DNA of 6,206 nucleotides. It comes from DASSHC01 sp035693105 (lineage in GTDB: Bacteria > Chloroflexota > Chloroflexia > Thermomicrobiales > Thermomicrobiaceae). The stretch lies in contig DASSHC010000111.1 of assembly GCA_035693105.1 (NCBI GenBank), positions 1 to 6,206 of the forward strand. The letters are read 5' to 3'. Below the pieces are notes generated by a model. It searched no databases. It was not told where the DNA came from and saw only the letters and a program-made list of their open reading frames with translations. The position numbers and the translations under genes are program-made. The first letter of the stretch is position 1, and every line of letters starts with the position of its first letter. Shown piece after piece: positions 1 through 5,319 of the stretch.

Positions 1-796
1 CGATCACCCCGCGCACCAGCCCGGCCAGCTCGGCCCGCGCCCGCTCCAGCGACGCCGCGCCGTCCTCGGGCGGTGTGCCGCTGGCGCTGTCGGAGATCAC
101 CGAGAGGCCCAGCACGGGCAGGCCGCAATGGCTGGCCGCGATGACCTCCAGCACGGTGGACATCCCCACCACGTCGGCGCCGAGCGCCCGCGCCAGCCGC
201 ACCTCGGCCGGCGTCTGAAACTCGGGGCCGAGAATCCCCAGGTAGATGCCTTCCGCCAGCGCGACACCCAGCTCGCGCGCCACCCAGCGCGCCACCTCGC
301 GCAGCGCCGGATCGTAGGCGGCCGACATGTCCGGGTAGCGCGGTCCGAGGCGTGGCTCGTTACGGCCCAGCAGGGGGCTGTGCCCGGTCAGGTTGATCTG
401 GTCGGCGATCAGCAGCAGCGAGCCGACCTCCAGCTCAGGATCGAGGCTACCGGCGGCGTTGGTCAGGATCGCGGCCCCCGCGCCGAGCTGCTGGAGCACC
501 TGGATGGGGAAGACGACCTCAGCCGGCGTGTAGCCCTCGTAGAGGTGCACGCGCGCCGAGAGCAGGGCGACCGGCTGCCCCTCCAAATTGCCGAGCAGGA
601 GCCGGCCCGGGTCGTCGAGCATGGTGGAGACGGGGAAGCCGGGGATCTCGGTGAAGGGGATGACGACCGCGTCCTCGACCTCGGCGGCCAGCGGGCCGAG
701 CCAGGAGCCGAGCACCACGCCGAAGCGCGGCCGGAGATCGGAGCGCTGCCGGATGGCCGCCACGGACTCGCGGAGCCGTTCGTAGAGCTCCTCCAT
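1..796 (-). CDS. Trimeric-type purine nucleoside phosphorylase with altered base-specificity residues (3' end outside window)
   Basis: Seen: 265 codons, open at the window edge, against about 265-290 aa for the trimeric PNP family (PunA, human PNP, MTAP), so nearly the whole protein is present. These cytosolic enzymes split a purine nucleoside with phosphate into base and ribose-1-phosphate. Family landmarks are the phosphate loop GSWLG (30-34, Ser31), ARVHLYEGY (81-89, Arg82 and His84), LTNAAGS (111-117), GPEFQTPAEV (190-199) and GMSTVLEV (211-218). Compared from memory with human PNP, Glu201 is Gln194, Asn243 is Asp236 (in SVISDSASG, 232-240), and no His lies in the C-terminal stretch where His257 would be. 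Gly34 is Trp32. These changes point away from inosine/guanosine and towards 6-aminopurine, perhaps 5'-modified, nucleosides (inference). The ATG at 796 overlaps the upstream TGA (TGATG), and GGAG at 807-804 sits 7 nt before it. Family assignment is very secure; substrate is not. Confidence 0.93.
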   Translation of the reverse strand, partial: MEELYERLRESVAAIRQRSDLRPRFGVVLGSWLGPLAAEVEDAVVIPFTEIPGFPVSTMLDDPGRLLLGNLEGQPVALLSARVHLYEGYTPAEVVFPIQVLQQLGAGAAILTNAAGSLDPELEVGSLLLIADQINLTGHSPLLGRNEPRLGPRYPDMSAAYDPALREVARWVARELGVALAEGIYLGILGPEFQTPAEVRLARALGADVVGMSTVLEVIAASHCGLPVLGLSVISDSASGTPPEDGAASLERARAELAGLVRGVI

Positions 797-1707
797 CACT
801 CGTCTCCAGCGAAAGTCCGGCGCGCGATGAGCTGGACATAGCGCGCCAGCCCGAGAAACTCCAGCACGCGACCGGCGCTAAGCTCGAGCTGCAACCAGGC
901 AATCTCGTCCGGAGGCGGCGTGAGACCAGACCCAAGGCCCGTGAAGACCAGCACGCCATGCTCCGTGACCGGCTCAAATCCAGCCTGCTCGATGAGGTCT
1001 AACAACTCGTTCCAGGCATACTCGTTCCGGGACCCACCGAAGAGGTCGGTCGGGAACGTGCGGCGCGTGAGATCCGCCGCGAGCACGCCCGGCTCGTTTC
1101 CCGCCAGCGCTCGCAGCACGGGCCGGGCCAGCCGGTTGGCACAGAGGAGCGAGAGGTAGCCACCGGGCGACAGCGCCGCCGCGGCCTGCGCCAGCAGGGC
1201 CACCGGGTCGACCACGTACTCCAGCACGTTGTGCAGGATGATCAGCTCGTAGCGCGCGGGGGTGCCGCTCAGCAGCTCCGCGCTACCGAGCGTGCAGGCG
1301 ATGGAGTCGCCGAAGCGGGAGCTTGCCGCGCGCAGCTTGGCCAGCCGGATCATCTCCGGGGAGGGGTCGACCAGTTCGACGTCGTGGCCCAGCCGCGCCA
1401 GCCGCACGGCCAACCGGCCGCCGCCGCCGCCCAGGTCGAGCACGCGCCGCGGGCGCACCGGCAAGTCCGGGAGGGCCGCCAGCAGGTTGCCAAAGGCCAG
1501 CTCCTGGCGCAGCCGACCGCGTCCAGTGTCAAGGTAGCGCTCGTAGGCGGCGGCATCCAGGTCGAAGGCCGCTGGGGGAACGTCGGCGACTGAAACCGCA
1601 GCGTCCACGGTAGCGGGTTCGGCCGCCGCTTGCAGCGCCGCACAGAGCGCGCACGGCTGGCCGGCGATGAGGTCGCCGCCACAGTTCGGACAGTAGGCGG
1701 CGTTCAC
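796..1707 (-). CDS. Zinc-ribbon plus CmoM-like class I SAM-dependent methyltransferase
   Basis: A 303-aa protein starting at GTG 1707. This start is chosen because it overlaps the upstream stop (GTGA), has GGAG 8 nt upstream (1719-1716) and begins with an intact zinc ribbon. The open frame extends further upstream, but only inside the radical SAM gene. Seen: CPNC (6-9) and CALC (19-22), a four-Cys zinc ribbon; a linker; then a Rossmann methyltransferase. SAM-binding motif I is VLDLGGGGG (89-97), the acidic ribose contact is ELVDPS (111-116), and motif IV-like LHNVLEYVVDP (158-168) precedes SPGGYLSLL (180-188). The layout, including RNEYAW, the FEPVTEHGV strand and the terminal ARYVQLIARR, resembles CmoM/SmtA, which methylates cmo5U in tRNA. 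CmoM itself has no zinc ribbon, whereas the rRNA methyltransferase RlmA has an N-terminal zinc site, so an RNA substrate is possible. Given its neighbours, a peptide or small-molecule substrate is equally possible. The target is unknown. Confidence 0.9.
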   Translation of the reverse strand: MNAAYCPNCGGDLIAGQPCALCAALQAAAEPATVDAAVSVADVPPAAFDLDAAAYERYLDTGRGRLRQELAFGNLLAALPDLPVRPRRVLDLGGGGGRLAVRLARLGHDVELVDPSPEMIRLAKLRAASSRFGDSIACTLGSAELLSGTPARYELIILHNVLEYVVDPVALLAQAAAALSPGGYLSLLCANRLARPVLRALAGNEPGVLAADLTRRTFPTDLFGGSRNEYAWNELLDLIEQAGFEPVTEHGVLVFTGLGSGLTPPPDEIAWLQLELSAGRVLEFLGLARYVQLIARRTFAGDE

Positions 1708-2753
1708 GGCCGTTGCTCCGGCGACGCCTGGGCATGGGCACGAATCACCGTCGTGCAGGCATTCCCGGCCTTGGGCAGATCCTCGGGATCGCTGAGCGCG
1801 TAGCGCAGCATCTCCTGGACGCGCGCGACTTCCGCCTCGCCGCGCACCACCGGGCAATACTCGTCCGGCTCGTCCAGCCGGCCGCGCAACGCCCGCCGGC
1901 TGGCGCAGCCGCCCGCGCAACTCTCGACATAACGACAGGTTTGGCAGAAGCTCGGCAACTGCCGGGCCCTGGCGAACTCACGCGTCTCCCAGACCGCCTC
2001 GCCCAGCGCGGCCAGCTGCCGGATGCGCCCGGCGGCGGCCGGCCAATAGGGGCAGGGCGCGATGGTGCCGGCCGGCAGCGCGCGGATGCTGCGCCGCCCA
2101 CAGGCATTGCCACGCGTGGTCTCCAGGCCCATGAGGGCGTTGACCAGCGGCTCGCTGCAGACCACCACCGGTCCGGCCGCGAAGAGGTTGGCGAAGCCCT
2201 GCCAGAACTGCTCGTAGCTGAGCGTGAATCCCTCGCCGGTCACCGGCTGGTAGACGTTGACCCGCAGATCGCAGCCCAGGCCGAAGGCGAACGCGGCCAG
2301 CTCACCCATGCGGTGGTAGTTGGTGTTCATCATCACGCCGGTGACCGCGGTGGGGATGCCGAGCCGCTGGCAGCGCTCCAGCGACTCGATCGCCAGCTCC
2401 CAGGCGCCCTCGCCGCGGAACTGGTCCATCTCCGCCTTGGTGGGGAAGTCGAAGCTCAGCTCGACCGAGTGGAAGCCACGCAGCTCCTCGTCGCGCAACA
2501 TGGCCAGGCTGTAGCCGTTGGAGGTGATGGCGGTCTTGACGCCGCGCGCCCGCAGCAGCGCCAGCATCTGGCGGTACTCGGGATGCACGCCGTTCTCACC
2601 GACGCCGAGGTTGACCGAGCCGACGTCGAGGTTGTCGAGGATCGTCTCGATCTGCGCCTCTGTCAGCCGCTGCAGCGCCAGCGTCGGGCGGTAGCAGTGG
2701 GGGCAGGCCAGGTTGCACTCGTTGGTGAGTCCGATACCAACCGCGACGGCCAT
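1704..2753 (-). CDS. Radical SAM protein with SPASM auxiliary-cluster domain
   Basis: A 349-aa first gene of the minus-strand operon. Seen: the radical SAM motif CX3CX2C at Cys13, Cys17 and Cys20 (NECNLACPHCY), which binds the 4Fe-4S cluster that cleaves SAM to the 5'-deoxyadenosyl radical. A GGE-like patch (GVGENGVHP, 50-58) and TSNGYS (78-83) fit the partial TIM barrel. The C-terminal half carries the seven-Cys SPASM signature: Cys218, GX4C ending at Cys234, then CX2CX5CX3C at 270, 273, 279 and 283, and Cys300. SPASM enzymes (anSME, PqqE, MftC, AlbA) mostly modify peptides, some small molecules. No precursor peptide is evident nearby, so the substrate is unknown. Start: ATG 2753 has GGAGG (2767-2763) at 9 nt. 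An in-frame GTG at 2759 would add two residues but leaves only 3 nt from that site. The stop overlaps the methyltransferase start. Confidence 0.94.
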   Translation of the reverse strand: MAVAVGIGLTNECNLACPHCYRPTLALQRLTEAQIETILDNLDVGSVNLGVGENGVHPEYRQMLALLRARGVKTAITSNGYSLAMLRDEELRGFHSVELSFDFPTKAEMDQFRGEGAWELAIESLERCQRLGIPTAVTGVMMNTNYHRMGELAAFAFGLGCDLRVNVYQPVTGEGFTLSYEQFWQGFANLFAAGPVVVCSEPLVNALMGLETTRGNACGRRSIRALPAGTIAPCPYWPAAAGRIRQLAALGEAVWETREFARARQLPSFCQTCRYVESCAGGCASRRALRGRLDEPDEYCPVVRGEAEVARVQEMLRYALSDPEDLPKAGNACTTVIRAHAQASPEQRP

Positions 2754-2886
2754 CGGCACATCCCTCCCTGGAGTCTCCGTCAGCCCCGTACGAGCAGACA
2801 GGATACCCGTATCCGCCCGCGACGTATACGCGCCGCGCTCACGCGCGGACGTGCGGGCGGCCCAACTACCGGACCGCCCACTGATC

Positions 2887-2892
2887 TATAAT
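2887..2892 (+). promoter_or_regulatory. -10 box (TATAAT) of the leader/ribosomal protection gene promoter
   Basis: A perfect TATAAT in otherwise very GC-rich DNA, 83 bases upstream of the leader ATG. The expected -35 position (about 2864-2869, AACTAC) is a poor match to TTGACA, so the promoter may be weak, activator-dependent or rely on upstream contacts. Transcription would begin near 2898-2900. The match is seen in the sequence; promoter activity is inferred. Confidence 0.55.
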
Positions 2893-2901
2893 GGCGCCTG
2901 A

Positions 2902-2932
2902 CCTGCCCTCGCGCGCCCGTCGCGCGAGCAGG
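2902..2932 (+). promoter_or_regulatory. 5'-UTR stem-loop at the predicted mRNA start
   Basis: CTCGCGCG (2908-2915) and CGCGCGAG (2921-2928) form a perfect 8-bp stem around the 5-nt loop CCCGT. CCTG (2902-2905) pairs with CAGG (2929-2932), adding 4 bp after a two-base bulge. No T-run follows, so it is not an intrinsic terminator as drawn. Its place within a few bases of the predicted transcript start suggests a 5' stabilising or regulatory hairpin. Confidence 0.5.
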
Positions 2933-2970
2933 ACGGACCGTTTCGGCACGCGTGCCAGGCACAAGGAGAA

Positions 2971-3038
2971 TCCCATGGGGCAAACGTTGAAGAATGCAGC
3001 CGTCATCGGTCTCTTCAACGAAGGCAGCCCGCATGGGA
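2971..3038 (+). promoter_or_regulatory. Candidate translational attenuator: nested stem-loop over both start codons
   Basis: Outer stem: TCCCATG (2971-2977) is exactly complementary to CATGGGA (3032-3038), then after a bulged G3031, GGGC (2978-2981) pairs with GCCC (3027-3030). Inner stem: CGTTGAAGA (2985-2993) and TCTTCAACG (3012-3020) are a perfect 9-bp inverted repeat. A small CCG-TCAT-CGG hairpin (3000-3009) can form in its loop. Both AUGs (2975 and 3033) are paired, and the AAGG ribosome-binding site of the main gene (3021-3024) lies in the internal loop. The leader's own binding site stays free just 5' of the fold. Ribosomes loading on the leader would melt the outer stem, and a stall over codons 4-10 would keep the inner stem open. 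Complementarity is seen; function is inferred. Confidence 0.55.
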
Positions 3039-3079
3039 ATCGTCAATCTCGGGATCCTGGCGCATGTCGACGCCGGTAA
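2975..3079 (+). CDS. 34-aa leader peptide overlapping the ribosomal protection gene
   Basis: ATG 2975 is preceded by AAGGAGAA (2963-2970) with GGAG 6 nt away, a better ribosome-binding site than that of the downstream gene. The peptide begins MGQTLKNAAVIGLFNEG and ends in a basic GACRRR tail at TAA 3077-3079. It overlaps the start codon at 3033 in another frame (the main gene is +1 relative to it). The C-terminal half is probably forced by the overlapping gene and may have no role of its own. I recognise no family. Leader peptides upstream of ribosome-targeted resistance genes (erm, cat, tet(M)) commonly act in cis by ribosome stalling or coupling, and the folding of this region supports that reading. 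It could instead be a chance ORF, but the strong binding site argues for real translation. Confidence 0.55.
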   Translation: MGQTLKNAAVIGLFNEGSPHGNRQSRDPGACRRR

Positions 3080-5003
3080 AACGACCCTCACCGAGCGCAT
3101 CCTCTTCGAGACCGGCCTCATCGGCGCCCTCGGCAGCGTCGACAAGGGCACCACGCAGACCGACACGCTGGAGCTGGAGCGCGCCCGCGGCATCTCGATC
3201 AAGTCCGCGGTCGTCTCGTTCAACCTGCATCAGCTCAAGGTCAACCTGATCGACACCCCCGGCCACGCCGACTTCGTGGCCGAGGTGGCGCGCTCGCTCG
3301 GTGTGCTCGACGCCGTGGTGCTGGTAGTGTCCGCCGTCGAGGGGGTGCAGCCGCAGACGCGCCGCCTGGCGCGGGCCATCCGCGCCGCCCGGCTGCCGCT
3401 CCTCATCTTCGTCAACAAGATCGACCGCCTGGGGGCGCGGGGCGACGCCCTCCTGCCGGAGCTATGCGAGCGGCTGCGGCTGCGCGTGGTGCCGCTGAAC
3501 GCCGCCGGCGGGCTCGGCGAGCGCGGCGCGACAGTCATCCCGCACGACCGCGACCGCCCCGCCTGGCGCGAGCCGGTGGTGAATCTGCTGGCCGAGACGA
3601 GCGAGCGCGTGATCGCGGAGTTCGAGCGCACCGGCGGCGAGCCGAGCCGCGCCTTCGTCGAGGACGAGCTGCGGGCGCAGGTCGCGGCCGGCGACATCGC
3701 GCCGGTCTGCTTCGGCTCGGCCATCACCGGCGCCGGCGTCGCGCAACTCCTGGCGGCCGTCGAGGAGTGGCTGCCGCGGGCGCGTGAAGCGCTTGGGGCC
3801 TCGGCCGCCGGCAAGGTCTTCAAGATCGCCCGGCGCCCCGCCGGGGAGAAGATCGTCTACGCGCGGCTCGTCGCCGGCAGCCTGGCCGTGCGCCAGCACG
3901 TCACGCTGCACCGCCGCGATCCCTTCGGTGAGATCGAAGCGATCGAGGAGCGCATCACCGGCATCGACCGCTTCGAGTCCGGCGCCGCCCGCCCGGTGGA
4001 GGCGGCGGGAGCGGGCGAGATCGTCGCACTGCACGGGCTGCGCGCGACGCGCATCGGCGACTGGATCGGCGCCTGCGCGGCCGTGGCGCAGGAGGAGGCT
4101 GAGTCCTTCCCGCCGCCGGCGTTCGAGAGCGTGGTGCGCCCGCGCGAGCCGGGCCAGCTCACGCGCCTGCGCGCCGCGCTGGAGGAGCTGGCGGAGCAGG
4201 ATCCGCTGATCTCGCTGCGGCAGCGCAACGAGGCGGGCGAGATTGGACTCCGCCTCTACGGCGAGGTGCAGAAAGAGGTAGTGCAGGAGACGCTGGCGCA
4301 CGACTACGGCGTCGCGGTGGCCTTCGGGCCGACCCAGACCATCTGCGTCGAGCGACCGGCCGGTACGGGCGAGCACGCGGAGTTCATGGGCGAAGGCGGC
4401 AACCCGTACTACGCCACACTGGGCTTGCGGATCGAGCGCGGTGAACCGGAGAGCGGGCTGCGCTACCGGCACGAGCCGGGCTCACTGCCGCCGTCCTTCT
4501 ACCGCGCTATCGAAGAGACGGTGCGCGAGACCTGCGAGCAGGGGCTCATGGGCTGGCGAGTGACCGACTGCGCCGTGACGCTCACCCAGGTTGGTTACAG
4601 CTCGGTGGTGAGCACGGCCGGCGACTTCCGCAAGCTGACCCCGCTGGTGCTGATGCGCGCGCTCGCCCAGGCTGGCACCGAGGTCTGCGAGCCGATCGAC
4701 GAGCTAGAGCTGGAACTTCCGGAGGATTGCTTCGGGGCCGTCTGTGGGCTGCTGCTCACCGCCCGCGCGGCCATCCGTCAGGCAGCGCGCGACGGCGCCG
4801 GGCAACGTCTGATCTGCGCCATCCCCAGCGCCGAGTTGCGCGGCGTCGAGCAGCAATTGCCGGGGCTGACGCGCGGCGAGGCTGGCTGGGAATCGCACCT
4901 CGCCGGCTACGCCCCGGTGAGCGGCGAGCCGCCCAGGCGCCGCCGCACCGGCCCCGACCCGCTCAACCGCGCCCACTACCTGGCCGAGGCCGCGCGGGCG
5001 TAG
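3033..5003 (+). CDS. Otr(A)/Tet(M)-type ribosomal protection protein (EF-G-like GTPase)
   Basis: A 656-aa EF-G paralogue. The family binds tetracycline-stalled 70S ribosomes and expels the drug using GTP. Tet(M) has about 639 aa and Otr(A) about 663. Seen: P-loop AHVDAGKT (10-17), switch I RGISIKS (52-58), DTPGH (74-78, catalytic His78), NKID (128-131) and GSA (228-230). Later come LRLYGEVQKEV (406-416), the domain IV-like segment MGWRVTDCAVTLTQ (506-519) and the RTGPDPLNR tail (638-646). Its wording (SAVEGVQPQTR, LPGLTRGE, DPLNR) is nearer to Otr(A) than to Tet(M), from memory. ATG 3033 is chosen because it yields the canonical MGIVNLGILAHVDAGK start and has AAGG 8 nt upstream. An in-frame ATG at 2994 would add 13 unrelated residues. 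In loop III, Val525 stands where Tet(M) has Pro509 (SVVSTAGDF versus SPVSTPADF). Resistance, intrinsic protection, or a different ribosomal role all remain possible. Confidence 0.95.
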   Translation: MGIVNLGILAHVDAGKTTLTERILFETGLIGALGSVDKGTTQTDTLELERARGISIKSAVVSFNLHQLKVNLIDTPGHADFVAEVARSLGVLDAVVLVVSAVEGVQPQTRRLARAIRAARLPLLIFVNKIDRLGARGDALLPELCERLRLRVVPLNAAGGLGERGATVIPHDRDRPAWREPVVNLLAETSERVIAEFERTGGEPSRAFVEDELRAQVAAGDIAPVCFGSAITGAGVAQLLAAVEEWLPRAREALGASAAGKVFKIARRPAGEKIVYARLVAGSLAVRQHVTLHRRDPFGEIEAIEERITGIDRFESGAARPVEAAGAGEIVALHGLRATRIGDWIGACAAVAQEEAESFPPPAFESVVRPREPGQLTRLRAALEELAEQDPLISLRQRNEAGEIGLRLYGEVQKEVVQETLAHDYGVAVAFGPTQTICVERPAGTGEHAEFMGEGGNPYYATLGLRIERGEPESGLRYRHEPGSLPPSFYRAIEETVRETCEQGLMGWRVTDCAVTLTQVGYSSVVSTAGDFRKLTPLVLMRALAQAGTEVCEPIDELELELPEDCFGAVCGLLLTARAAIRQAARDGAGQRLICAIPSAELRGVEQQLPGLTRGEAGWESHLAGYAPVSGEPPRRRRTGPDPLNRAHYLAEAARA

Positions 5004-5105
5004 GCAGACATTTGGTTCCTGCTCCGCGCCAGGAGAATGCCGGTGCGATCCTTCGCCCGCGGCCCTATGACCGGGAGGGCGCGTGCGCTCCCCCCCTGTC
5101 ATCCC

Positions 5106-5159
5106 TCCTTCGACAAGCTCAGGACCAAGCGCAGGGCGGGCTCAGAGCCTGTCGAAGGA
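5106..5159. repeat. Dispersed palindromic repeat, unit 1
   Basis: The left arm TCCTTCGACAAGCTC (5106-5120) matches the reverse complement of GAGCCTGTCGAAGGA (5145-5159) at 14 of 15 positions, with a 24-nt centre. This TTCGACAAGCTCAGGA ... CCTGTCGAAGGA form is a motif I recognise as a widespread intergenic palindrome in environmental bacterial genomes. No transposase gene is present in the window. Confidence 0.7.
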
Positions 5160-5172
5160 TGAACCCTCCCCT

Positions 5173-5272
5173 CTGTCATCCTGAGGCCGCGGCCGAAGGA
5201 TCTCCTCTGCCTTGCGGCGTCACTGGTGCTCCACGATTCGGAGAGATCCTTTGCGGCGGCTCAGGATGACAG
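5173..5272. repeat. Dispersed palindromic repeat, unit 2 (MITE/REP-like)
   Basis: The left arm (5173-5204) opens with CTGTCATCCTGAG and closes with GAAGGATCTC. The right arm (5243-5272) is its imperfect reverse complement, starting GAGATCCTTTG and ending CTCAGGATGACAG. The 13-base outer ends pair perfectly, the GC-rich middle differs by substitutions and a 2-nt length change, and the centre is 38 nt. It shares the GAAGGAT / ATCCTTTG-type core and spacing style of unit 1. It probably belongs to a non-autonomous mobile or REP-like family. Confidence 0.75.
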
Positions 5273-5310
5273 GGGGCCGCCTCGCCTCGATCCCGCGCGA
5301 GGACATCGGC

Positions 5311-5319
5311 TGGTACGAT
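5311..5319 (+). promoter_or_regulatory. Possible extended -10 promoter (TGGTACGAT) of the DinB-like gene
   Basis: TG-G-TACGAT fits an extended -10 element, which tolerates a poor -35; none is obvious around 5291-5296. It lies just downstream of repeat unit 2 and 69 bases before the ATG at 5388, implying a 5' UTR of roughly 60 bases. Weak support, based on one element. Confidence 0.3.

Larger units (their letters stand above)
2754..2974. promoter_or_regulatory. Divergent intergenic control region
   Basis: This 221-base region separates the minus-strand radical SAM operon from the plus-strand leader and ribosomal protection gene, so both transcripts must start in or near it. It contains four inverted repeats: GGATAC-CC-GTATCC (2801-2814), the palindrome CGTATACG (2823-2830), CCGCGC-TCAC-GCGCGG (2833-2848), and GGGCGG/CCGCCC arms (2855-2860 and 2874-2879). 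The last pair flanks the place where the -35 of the plus-strand promoter should lie, making it a candidate operator. I see no convincing -10/-35 pair for the minus-strand operon. The reverse of the AT-rich patch at 2883-2892 (TATAGAT) is the only weak candidate. No protein-coding gene is supported here. Confidence 0.55.

Noticed and set aside
128..841. Long plus-strand open frame over the phosphorylase
   Set aside because: It is the antisense of a clearly conserved purine nucleoside phosphorylase; composition is low-complexity R/G/A/H and no family is recognisable.
1708..1920. N-terminal extension of the methyltransferase to 374 aa
   Set aside because: The extra 71 residues lie inside the radical SAM gene and look non-native; GTG 1707 has a binding site and GTGA overlap and starts right before the zinc ribbon.
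1713..2891. 392-codon plus-strand open frame
   Set aside because: Antisense to the radical SAM gene, whose Fe-S and SPASM cysteines are intact; the open frame is a by-product of high GC codon use.
2780..3223. Minus-strand ORF upstream of the radical SAM gene, considered as a precursor peptide
   Set aside because: Mostly antisense to the leader and GTPase start, arginine-rich, no good binding site and no leader/core pattern.
3462..4472. 336-codon minus-strand open frame
   Set aside because: Lies wholly inside the ribosomal protection gene, with no recognisable motif and no supported start.
5073..5092. Intrinsic terminator after the ribosomal protection gene
   Set aside because: Only a 5-bp stem with a 10-nt loop, followed by a C-run rather than a T-run.
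5043..5162. 40-codon ORF (GTG, AGGAG 7 nt upstream) after the ribosomal protection gene
   Set aside because: Most of it is translation of the palindromic repeat (FDKLRT ... SEPVEG tail), a common spurious product of such repeats.
5106..5272. CRISPR array
   Set aside because: Only two different inverted repeats, with no equal-length direct repeats or regular spacers.
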